Shown here: positions 1 to 4,727 of the stretch, piece by piece
Position numbering within the stretch: position 1 is the first letter of the stretch
Layout: every line of letters begins with the position of its first letter
DNA from: Nitrosomonas sp.
Lineage (GTDB): Bacteria; Pseudomonadota; Gammaproteobacteria; Burkholderiales; Nitrosomonadaceae
Reading direction: 5' to 3'
Assembly (NCBI GenBank): GCA_021774205.1
Contig: JAJFJI010000339.1
Coordinates: 1-5,006, forward strand
Length of the DNA: 5,006 bases
Translations under genes and position numbers: made by a program
Notes under the pieces: model-generated
The model's database searches: none
Told to the model about the DNA's origin: nothing
The model's input: only the letters and a program-made list of their open reading frames with translations

Positions 1-1131
1 TCGACCGAGTGCGCGAATAGCTTGATTGTGTGACTTCCCTTCGGTACGTTTCTTCTGATAGTAACGTTGTGACTCAGGTACGCACTTTCGATGTTTATCT
101 ACAGCGGTCATCATTGCACCCTTGGCTCGTTTATTGACATGCTTCGGTGCCTTTGAACCACGAAGCTTTCCAGAACTATTATCTAGATTAGCCATCCCTA
201 AATAAAGTGCCAGACTGCGCTCGCTTGCAAATCGATCAATGGTGCCAATTTCACCGGCTAACTCTGAAGTACAAATAACAGCAAAACCCGGAACACTATC
301 AATTAATTGTGCGGCCCTGGAGTCATTCATTAATGTTTTGCAACGTAACTCGAGCGCTTTAATATCGGCCTTGAGTGCCAAAATGCGTTGCGCATCCGCA
401 ATGATCATCTCGCCCACCCATTTCACTTCATGGCTAAAGGATGTATTGGGTTGCCATGCCTTGATGATGGCCACATATTTGCGGCCTATACTGGGGATTT
501 TATTTAGGGTAGATAAATGCAGGCGTGACAATTTTGTCAATTCATCAACACTGGCGATAAAACGTAAAAACCAGAGACTATCGGCATTTCTTGTTATATC
601 TAACAAACCGGGACAAACTGCGTGATGATCAGTCTGTAGGCGGCCTTGCAAACGACTCTTTTCATTCACTAGGGAGCGACGGCGCCGACTCAGACGCTTG
701 AGCATGTCATTTTCTTCTGGTGTTGGCATGACTTCCTGGAGTACATCCTTGGCCAACGGCAGGTGATCGCGTAATTGGAATAGCTCCAAGCCTTTACAGG
801 CATCAATACGATCATTCTTAGCTGCAGCCGGAAAGATTTCTTTAAAGCGTGCCAGTTTCAGATTGTTGATGTTATAAAGTTGGTAACCACGTACTTTCAC
901 CAGGCTATCCAAAGGTCGCGCATAGCCATTGTAGCCTTCCATCGCTACGGCGACTTCACTGCCATGTTGTCGGCAATGATGCTCAATAGGTGCAAAGAAT
1001 TGTTTAAACCCTTCCGGACGATGGAGAATGTCAAATTCATCCAGCACATTGCCATTGGGCAAGCCAATTGCCACGCTGTGTTGACGACAGCCAATATCAA
1101 CACTGACACAAATTTGAGGGGTATTATTCAT
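1..1131 (-). CDS. IS110-family transposase (DEDD recombinase), C-terminus cut by window edge
   Basis: The gene encodes the bridge-RNA-guided recombinase of an IS110-family element, which excises the element as a circle and inserts it at a site chosen by the RNA. The first 377 codons are open from the ATG at 1131 to the window edge without a stop. The N-terminal RuvC-like DEDD domain shows D12 (VSVDIG), E65 (AMEGYNG), and D107 and D110 (KNDRIDA), the spacing expected of the family. A basic, helical linker follows at about 143-165 (KRLSRRRRSLVNEKSRLQ). The C-terminal Tnp20 (IS116/IS110/IS902) domain starts near 277 (IDSVPGFAVICTSELAGEIG) and contains LYLGMANLDNSSGKLRGS at 309-326, where S319 or S320 should be the nucleophilic serine. 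A GGAG lies 11 bases before the ATG. The visible part has no frameshift, so the gene may be functional if its tail is intact. Plus-strand open frames in this stretch are its shadows. Confidence 0.93.
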   Translation of the reverse strand, partial: MNNTPQICVSVDIGCRQHSVAIGLPNGNVLDEFDILHRPEGFKQFFAPIEHHCRQHGSEVAVAMEGYNGYARPLDSLVKVRGYQLYNINNLKLARFKEIFPAAAKNDRIDACKGLELFQLRDHLPLAKDVLQEVMPTPEENDMLKRLSRRRRSLVNEKSRLQGRLQTDHHAVCPGLLDITRNADSLWFLRFIASVDELTKLSRLHLSTLNKIPSIGRKYVAIIKAWQPNTSFSHEVKWVGEMIIADAQRILALKADIKALELRCKTLMNDSRAAQLIDSVPGFAVICTSELAGEIGTIDRFASERSLALYLGMANLDNSSGKLRGSKAPKHVNKRAKGAMMTAVDKHRKCVPESQRYYQKKRTEGKSHNQAIRALGR

Positions 1132-1149
1132 GACTATGGAATCTCCGCA

Positions 1150-1330
1150 TTTTCAAGACAAAACCAAAAATCATCCGTCGGTCTCGTCTACATACAGAGC
1201 CACAATCAAAAGATCGGCACCATCCCGTACGACACGCCGGATGATGCAGGAGGACGAGGACGGCATTTCAAGTCTAGCGAACCAGAATCCCAGCCGCTGA
1301 CACCATGAGCCACATCCCCGTCCAGTTATT
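1150..1330 (-). ncRNA. candidate IS110 bridge RNA in the non-coding left end
   Basis: In IS110-group elements the non-coding left end, just upstream of the transposase, encodes a structured bridge RNA whose two internal loops pair with target and donor DNA. This interval has the right place, orientation and length. It contains complementary segments: ATCATCCG at 1170-1177 and CGGATGAT at 1238-1245 can pair, and shorter GC-rich blocks lie between. A -10-like CATAAT is present on the minus strand at 1333-1328 near the outer end, where known elements place the -10 half of a promoter completed by circle formation. The call rests on position and modest pairing; I could not fold the RNA or identify its guide loops, and the ends are approximate. 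Confidence 0.4.
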
Positions 1331-1393
1331 ATGCTAACCTAAAGTTCAGCAGCTTGTCATCCTGCAAAATCTAATGGTAGACACCTTTTTTGT

Positions 1394-1856
1394 GTGCGTC
1401 TCTATGGCAAGGGGAAGAAAGAGCGGCTGGCCCCGCTGTGGCCGGAAACGGTATCGGCTTCTACGCACGCTGCTTCAACGGCAGCCCAGGACCGATGACG
1501 CACCGATCTTCGTCAATCGCTACGGTGTGCCGCTCGGCGCCTCCGGTGTTCGCTTCAAACTCGCAAATTATGTTGAGGCGGCAGCCAAGACCGTGCCGAA
1601 CCTGGCATCAAAGCGTGTCACACCGCACAGCTTCCGGCATGCGACCGCGGTGCATCTGGTCGCGGCCGGTGTTGACATCACCGTTATCAGAAGCTGGCTG
1701 GGGCATGTCAGCCTCGACACCACCAACCACTATGCGCAGGCCAATCTGAAAACCAAACGAAAAGCGCTTGAACGCCTCGAAAATCCGTTCGGTTCACCAA
1801 AACGGCCCTCATGGAAGGAGGACAAAAGTGTGCTCGCGTGGCTTGATACGTTGTAA
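1394..1856 (+). pseudogene. tyrosine recombinase/integrase, N-terminally truncated and frameshifted
   Basis: This is the C-terminal catalytic half of a phage-integrase/XerC-D type site-specific recombinase. Two reading frames must be joined. The segment 1394-1459 reads VRLYGKGKKERLAPLWPET followed by VSA, including the beta-hairpin lysine region. From about 1461 the next frame reads LRTLLQRQPRTDDAPIFVNR and continues to the TAA at 1854-1856. Deleting one T at 1459-1460 restores a continuous protein, so the gene carries a +1 frameshift. Still present are HxxR (HSFRH, near 1626-1640), the second histidine in WLGH (near 1695-1706) and the nucleophilic tyrosine in NHYAQ (near 1725-1739). The core-binding domain and first catalytic arginine are missing, consistent with disruption by the adjacent IS110 element. 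The sequence is GC-rich compared with its neighbours, which suggests a separate origin. It resembles recombinases carried by RIT or IS91-like elements, but I cannot decide which. It should be inactive. Confidence 0.85.
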
Positions 1857-1860
1857 GAAA

Positions 1861-1925
1861 TAATGTGAAGGAAATGCCCGTCTGTTGGGGGCTATAAAAA
1901 GGAACAGATACGTTCCTTCACATTA
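1861..1925. repeat. 65-base imperfect hairpin with perfect 13-bp arms after the integrase
   Basis: TAATGTGAAGGAA at 1861-1873 is the exact reverse complement of TTCCTTCACATTA at 1913-1925. Inside, CGTCTGTT (1879-1886) can pair with AACAGATACG (1903-1912) if the TA bulges out, leaving a loop of about 16 bases. The hairpin starts 4 bases after the integrase stop codon. ArdC-like coding sequence begins immediately after its right arm, so it probably marks the terminus or recombination site of the integrase-bearing element. It is followed by ATATTC rather than a U-rich tract, so it is not a typical Rho-independent terminator. Confidence 0.7.
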
Positions 1926-2113
1926 TATTCTGCTGCTGATTACTTAAAGTATTAAAAGAAGATAAAAAGGCCATTTTTACGGCATCCGCACACGCGCAAA
2001 GAGCCGCAGAAAATTATTGCATACATAGTCTGCAACCCAATCCAGAGCTTGAAGCGACAGCTGAAATTGACCAAGATATGGATAGAGATCAACCCGAACC
2101 AGTTCAAGGCTAA
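1926..2113 (+). pseudogene. C-terminal remnant of an ArdC-like antirestriction protein
   Basis: From about 1929 the sequence reads SAADYLK, then, after an apparent one-base loss in the A run at 1946-1948, VLKEDKKAIFTASAHAQR, AAENYCIHSLQPNPELEA and a short acidic tail ending VQG before the TAA at 2111-2113. The LKVLKxDKxAIFTAxxxAQxAA pattern is what I recognise as the last helices of ArdC-type proteins (a DUF1738 N-terminal domain joined to a zincin-like metallopeptidase domain). Those proteins are about 300 residues long and protect incoming plasmid DNA from restriction. Only about 60 residues remain, and neither the zinc-binding HExxH nor the N-terminal domain is present, so the gene is dead. 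The break coincides with the hairpin at 1861-1925, pointing to truncation by the integrase-bearing element. It was probably the first gene of a unit with the 88-aa gene that starts 3 bases downstream. The family call is from memory of the motif. Confidence 0.6.
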
Positions 2114-2116
2114 AAC

Positions 2117-2383
2117 ATGAATTTAGAGCAATGGAAAATCACGCCCGAGACAATTACATACACCGGAAAGCCAGTTTTTAAAGCAAGCTGGCTTTCCGGT
2201 GAACCAGATTTTGAAAATATAACAGGTTTGTTCTGGCATGAAGAAAATAGCGGGAGTGCAGACGATACGCTGTTGATTTTTGATTTTGAGTGGATGAACG
2301 GAGCGCCAGACCTGGCCGTATTTGAAGAATTGATGGAAAGTGCCATAAGTGCTTTGGATGAGTGGATTTCTGCGCATTTTTGA
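2117..2383 (+). CDS. hypothetical acidic 88-aa protein downstream of the ardC remnant
   Basis: I do not recognise the family. The product begins MNLEQWKITPETITYTGKPV and ends SALDEWISAHF. It is strongly acidic and rich in aromatic residues (W6, W25, W40, W59 and W83), with no signal peptide, membrane segment or cysteine. The first half looks like short beta strands (WKITPETITYTG, LLIFDFEWMN) and the last 25 residues like an amphipathic helix (AVFEELMESAISALDEWISA), consistent with a small soluble alpha/beta protein. An AAGG lies about 8 bases before the ATG, overlapping the ardC tail, so the two were probably translated from one transcript. A Rho-independent terminator lies 45 bases after the stop. 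The gene could be a plasmid or integrative-element maintenance gene, but the sequence does not show a function. A perfect 14-bp inverted repeat covers codons 15-29. Confidence 0.7.
   Translation: MNLEQWKITPETITYTGKPVFKASWLSGEPDFENITGLFWHEENSGSADDTLLIFDFEWMNGAPDLAVFEELMESAISALDEWISAHF
2161..2201 (+). repeat. perfect 14-bp inverted repeat inside the 88-aa gene
   Basis: CACCGGAAAGCCAG at 2161-2174 and its exact reverse complement CTGGCTTTCCGGTG at 2188-2201 flank a 13-base spacer. As RNA the stem can extend inward by a G-U and two A-U pairs to 17 bp with a 7-base loop. It lies 44 bases after the start codon, entirely inside coding sequence, and no U tract follows. Confidence 0.85.
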
Positions 2384-2427
2384 AATCTGGATACAAATCA
2401 GCATCAAATGCGCCGTTATGGTAGTCC

Positions 2428-2451
2428 CCCTTGTTTATACGAGGGTTTTTT
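2428..2451 (+). terminator. Rho-independent terminator after the 88-aa gene
   Basis: CCCTTG (2428-2433) pairs with CGAGGG (2440-2445), with one U-G pair, around the six-base loop TTTATA; six Ts follow at 2446-2451. It lies 45 bases after the stop of the 88-aa gene and should end transcription from the ardC side. Confidence 0.7.
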
Positions 2452-2589
2452 ACTTTTTCCTGTATGTTTGAAGCACTTCCAATAAAATAAGTCTATCAAG
2501 AAAAATTTTGTTTTTGTTTACTTTAGTTTTAGGGCCTGTCTCGTAATGATATTTTTGCAAACCTTCACTGCTAATAATCAATAAGTTAA

Positions 2590-2627
2590 GGGGTCTGAAG
2601 TCCTACAGTACGGAAACGTACGCTAAG
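2590..2627 (+). repeat. left 38-bp terminal inverted repeat, Tn3-type
   Basis: The repeat starts GGGGTCTGAAG and ends GCTAAG. It differs from the right copy at only two positions, 2618 (G) and 2623 (C), both in the inner third where transposase contacts would be expected. Confidence 0.85.
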
Positions 2628-2767
2628 GGAAATCAGACCAGCTTTAGTGGCTAAAAAATAGATTATTAAGCATTAATACCGGTTCAATAACATTAAATGG
2701 CATAAATAATAAGATTTAGCGCTATATTTCTTATCCTTATAACTTATAATAAATCAGCAAGTTACTG

Positions 2768-2805
2768 CTTAACGTATGTTTCCGTACTGTAGGACTTCAG
2801 ACCCC
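2768..2805 (-). repeat. right 38-bp terminal inverted repeat, Tn3-type
   Basis: Read on the minus strand, it starts GGGGTCTGAAG and ends GTTAAG. Its inner end is closer to the Tn3 form (GTTAAG) than that of the left copy. Confidence 0.85.
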
Positions 2806-2813
2806 TTTTAGGA

Positions 2814-2895
2814 CGGGGGATTAGACGGGTCTTTGGACCCGTCTCCTGACTTTAGTCATTGTCTCTAACCCACCAGCTTTAGCTGGTGGTTGTTT
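2814..2895 (+). repeat. three compact hairpins resembling an orphan IS200/IS605-type right end
   Basis: Three perfect short stems lie in a row. AGACGGGTC (2823-2831) pairs with GACCCGTCT (2836-2844) around TTTG. TGAC pairs with GTCA around TTTA (2847-2858). CCACCAGC (2870-2877) pairs with GCTGGTGG (2882-2889) around TTTA, followed by TTGTTTA. A GC stem with a TTTA tip followed by TTGTTT is typical, from memory, of right ends of IS200/IS605 (IS1341-type) elements, where the single-strand transposase TnpA binds and where TnpB guide RNAs end. No tnpA or tnpB lies next to it, so it would be a relic or a palindrome-associated passive element. The last hairpin could instead act as a weak terminator on the plus strand. 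Confidence 0.45.
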
Positions 2896-2925
2896 AGTGT
2901 TCTAAATATTGTTTACTTCGGCTAT

Positions 2926-4056
2926 TTACGGTGTTTCAAAAAGAATATCTGGCGTAGCCTTCAGTAATGGAATGATATTAGCGAGATCCAATGGCTGGTA
3001 TGGATCTAGAAAGGCCGCAGAAAAGAAGAACAGTCGTCCGTCGTTGCGTTGGACTAACCAGTTGCCTGATTGTACCCCTATTTCTGAACCACCTTTGTAA
3101 CCAACGTAAGTCCATTTTTCCCGGTCGAAATCAATTGGATCTTGCAGCGAGATAACCTCCAATAAAGGACGTAAGCGAGGGCTCTGTCCCATTTGGTGAA
3201 TTATCGCCATAAGCTTGCACATGTCTAAGCGATTAGCGAACCATTCTAGGCGCTCTGCGCGCACGGGCTCAATTTGATCACCATTTTTCTCGAAGAAAGT
3301 CTCCAATTCCGGCCAGCCGCGTTGTTCGGCAGCAAGGAGTTCGCGGCGTTCTTCCATGGATGCCTGTTCGTACTCTTGCAGTTGTTCATCACTCCACAAA
3401 AACTTGATGATGGCAAACTCTCGCGTGGCGAAGAGTGGTGTGTTAAGTGCTGGGTCATGATGTCCACTTAGCTCCATACGCCGTTCAACATTCTTTCGTC
3501 CAGCAAGGAATAGCAGATGGTCGGTAGCTGTATTGTCGCTAAGTTGTATCATCTGCTCGGCAAAATATCTGAGGGTATAGATTGAACCGTCTGGCACGTA
3601 AAGTAGCGGTCCCCCTGGTATGGATTTGTATTTCTGCTCAATTATTATCGGCATATCCCAAGTTAGGCGACGACGCGGATAGCGCTGGTATTCATTAATT
3701 TCACGAGGTTTGATAAATCTACTTTGACGAATTTGTGAAGCAATTTCAGCCAGGATGTACAGTTTAAAACTAGAGCCAATGGGAGTATTCAACTCACCGT
3801 ATAAGCTATGGATCGGTTGACACATTCCATGGGTGATTTCTGCTGCGAGCAATGAGACAGTCGGTGCCAAAGCCTGTGCTTGAGCATCGTAGGCTTCCCA
3901 GTTTGTTGGTGGTTGAGTTTCGGCATTAGCCAACTGTACAAATGGCATCCAGGTCAGGAAGAGGGCAGTCATGACGAGCTTTAAGTGAACCACTAGCGCA
4001 ATCGGTATTTCAGACAAAAGCTTGGTCTTAAAAAATACGTTGTGAAAATTAAACAT
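2926..4056 (-). CDS. exported class A beta-lactamase-related serine hydrolase
   Basis: This 376-aa protein belongs to the penicillin-recognising serine hydrolase fold. It shows SSFK at 95-98 (nucleophilic S95, K98), LSDN at 172-175 and YKGG at 320-323, the counterparts of class A SxxK, SDN and KTG. A hydrophobic stretch at about 29-43 followed by ANA|ETQ at 43-48 looks like a signal peptide, so the mature enzyme should be periplasmic. The Glu166 omega-loop motif is not canonical: DPALN at 201-205 takes the place of ExxLN, followed by TPLFATRE. A charged insertion at about 216-270 and EWFANRLDMCKLM at 271-283 are absent from classical class A enzymes. This pattern suits the broader 'serine hydrolase' relatives; the substrate is unknown and antibiotic resistance cannot be assumed. 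I chose the ATG at 4056, 17 codons inside the longest frame, because AGAGAGGAAG lies 7 bases upstream. The gene stands alone, convergent toward the hairpin cluster, with no clear terminator. Confidence 0.85.
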   Translation of the reverse strand: MFNFHNVFFKTKLLSEIPIALVVHLKLVMTALFLTWMPFVQLANAETQPPTNWEAYDAQAQALAPTVSLLAAEITHGMCQPIHSLYGELNTPIGSSFKLYILAEIASQIRQSRFIKPREINEYQRYPRRRLTWDMPIIIEQKYKSIPGGPLLYVPDGSIYTLRYFAEQMIQLSDNTATDHLLFLAGRKNVERRMELSGHHDPALNTPLFATREFAIIKFLWSDEQLQEYEQASMEERRELLAAEQRGWPELETFFEKNGDQIEPVRAERLEWFANRLDMCKLMAIIHQMGQSPRLRPLLEVISLQDPIDFDREKWTYVGYKGGSEIGVQSGNWLVQRNDGRLFFFSAAFLDPYQPLDLANIIPLLKATPDILFETP

Positions 4057-4063
4057 CTTAAAA

Positions 4064-4073
4064 CTTCCTCTCT
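4064..4073 (-). promoter_or_regulatory. strong ribosome binding site that fixes the serine hydrolase start
   Basis: AGAGAGGAAG on the minus strand ends 7 bases before the ATG at 4056. The longer frame beginning at 4107 has no comparable site, so the shorter start is preferred. Confidence 0.8.
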
Positions 4074-4122
4074 GTTTGAGGCTTGACGGACAACATATTT
4101 GATGCAATGCCGGACTGGAACA

Positions 4123-4151
4123 ATTATATCAAGAAAGCACGCATTAGAAAA
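4123..4151 (-). promoter_or_regulatory. likely extended -10 promoter for the serine hydrolase
   Basis: On the minus strand TGATATAAT (4131-4123) is a consensus TATAAT with the extended TGn element. A weak -35 candidate, TTTTCT at 4151-4146, sits 17 bases upstream. Transcription would start near 4116, giving a leader of about 60 bases. Confidence 0.5.
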
Positions 4152-4169
4152 CCAGAGTTGAAGCCGTAT

Positions 4170-4200
4170 TTGAAGCACCTAGTTTGATAATTCATATAAT
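4170..4200 (+). promoter_or_regulatory. possible promoter for the divergent 92-aa gene
   Basis: TATAAT at 4195-4200 is a perfect -10 box. The best -35 candidate, TTGAAG at 4170-4175, is 19 bases upstream, which is longer than ideal. The region is AT-rich, so a chance match is possible. Confidence 0.3.
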
Positions 4201-4279
4201 AAGAGTTCTGTTGCATTAAGCGTTTTTTCTGAAAACGTGAAATTTGCATTCGTGATTTGTTTTGCTTTATGTTGAAAGC

Positions 4280-4558
4280 ATGGGATTTTTCATTACAGAA
4301 CCAGAAACCGAGGATTATCTGAGTGAAGAAACCCGGATGATTCCGATGCCGGATGGAACGCAGCGTGCTTTTACCGGTTTCAAGCTCATGTGGCGTTCTT
4401 ACGACTATCTCATTTTAACGACGGGTTATTCCAGTAAACAACTGGTCGAGCAAGCCGTGATCAACGCGCAAGAGATGGGATATTCCTTCGAAGACAGTTT
4501 TCCAAATGTCCTGGCCTATATTCACCGCGAAGTCAGAAAAGCGCAAGGCATTGACTAG
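4280..4558 (+). CDS. hypothetical 92-aa protein
   Basis: I do not recognise the family. The product begins MGFFITEPETEDYLSEETRM and ends EVRKAQGID, with no signal peptide, membrane segment or cysteine. It contains a compact strand-rich first half (MIPMPDGTQRAFTGFKLMWR) and a helical second half (SSKQLVEQAVINAQEMGYSF, VLAYIHREVRKA), so it looks like a small soluble globular protein. The frame is open from 4256. The ATG at 4280 is taken as start; a TTG at 4262 would add six residues. Neither has a good ribosome binding site: the GAAAG before the ATG is only one base away. Codon use looks like real coding sequence, and no overlapping frame is better. It stands between the serine hydrolase and the IS4 element without an obvious terminator, so its function cannot be inferred from context. 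Confidence 0.6.
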   Translation: MGFFITEPETEDYLSEETRMIPMPDGTQRAFTGFKLMWRSYDYLILTTGYSSKQLVEQAVINAQEMGYSFEDSFPNVLAYIHREVRKAQGID

Positions 4559-4656
4559 CGCAATTAATCTGCATAAAACCTGTAAAGTTTACGCGGCAAC
4601 ATCCCAGTTAATTTGTATTTTTTTACACTGCTGTCCCGTTAATACTCAGATATGGC

Positions 4657-4727
4657 GGTCTGATTCGACCATAATTGGTATAATAAGCTTACACATAACT
4701 TGTTGAACCAACTAAAGGAATCAGACC
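4657..4727 (+). promoter_or_regulatory. inverted repeat that can sequester the IS4 transposase ribosome binding site
   Basis: GGTCTGATTC (4657-4666) is the exact reverse complement of GAATCAGACC (4718-4727), which starts at the second G of AAAGGAA and ends just before the start codon. A transcript containing both arms would bury part of the binding site and the bases up to the ATG in a 10-bp stem. The candidate promoter lies between the arms, so the element's own transcript would lack the left arm and stay translatable. This matches the known protection of IS10 and IS50 from outside transcription. Confidence 0.6.
4676..4684 (+). promoter_or_regulatory. extended -10 promoter of the IS4 transposase
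   Basis: TGGTATAAT is a consensus TATAAT (4679-4684) with an extended TGn element at 4676. The -35 region (GTCTGA near 4658-4663) is poor and too close. Transcription would begin near 4691, about 37 bases before the ATG. Confidence 0.55.

Larger units (their letters stand above)
1..1345 (-). mobile_element. IS110-family insertion sequence, left end and most of transposase; outer end approximate
   Basis: The element is read on the minus strand: non-coding left end at about 1132-1345, then the transposase gene running off the left edge. IS110 elements lack classical terminal inverted repeats and usually make no target duplication, so the outer boundary cannot be read directly. I place it between about 1330 and 1393, because recognisable integrase coding sequence starts at 1394. 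A long non-coding region upstream of the transposase fits the IS110 group rather than the IS1111 group, where the long non-coding end lies downstream. The element appears to sit in, or at the broken 5' side of, the tyrosine recombinase pseudogene; the other flank is outside the window. Confidence 0.75.
2590..2805. mobile_element. 216-bp miniature element with 38-bp Tn3-family inverted repeats (TIME-type)
   Basis: Two 38-bp inverted repeats that match at 36 of 38 positions bound 140 bp of AT-rich, non-coding DNA. Each begins GGGGTCTGA and ends TAAG. The length of 38 bp, the outer GGGG, the inner TAAG and about 26 of 38 positions agree with the terminal repeat of Tn3 as I remember it, which makes Tn3-family ends the clear reading. 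Short non-autonomous elements of this kind are known as TIMEs (Tn3-derived inverted-repeat miniature elements) and are moved by a Tn3-type transposase supplied elsewhere. No transposase or resolvase is present, and I could not recognise a resolution site in the core. The five-base flanks are GTTAA on the left and TTTTA on the right, so there is no clean 5-bp target duplication; decay or recombination between copies could explain that. Confidence 0.8.

Noticed and set aside
239..1308. Plus-strand open frames at 239-625 and 880-1308
   Set aside because: They lie over the IS110 transposase and its left end on the opposite strand, show no family motif, and the minus-strand frame has all the catalytic residues.
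1390..1749. Alternative plus-strand frame across the integrase
   Set aside because: It is a third frame with arginine- and proline-rich, motif-free translation; the recombinase motifs lie in the other two frames.
1861..1925. Integron attC site
   Set aside because: The folded shape is suggestive, but the required GTTRRRY and RYYYAAC boxes are absent at the ends.
2110..2407. Minus-strand open frames opposite the 88-aa gene
   Set aside because: No ribosome binding site and no motif; the plus-strand gene has a start site coupled to ardC and a terminator on its own strand.
2530..2560. IS5-like end at AGGGCCTGTCTCGTAATGA
   Set aside because: It looks vaguely like an insertion sequence tip, but there is no matching inverted repeat in the window and no transposase fragment beside it.
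2585..2810. Target-site duplication around the Tn3-type miniature element
   Set aside because: The five-base flanks GTTAA and TTTTA agree at only three positions, so no duplication can be claimed.
2870..2889. Terminator of the minus-strand serine hydrolase
   Set aside because: The stem is good, but on the minus strand it is followed by GTTAGAGAC rather than a U tract.
2467..4178. Direct repeat TTTGAAGCAC at 2467-2476 and 4169-4178 as borders of a mobile unit
   Set aside because: Ten-base repeats are expected several times by chance in 5 kb, and neither copy sits at a recognisable element end.
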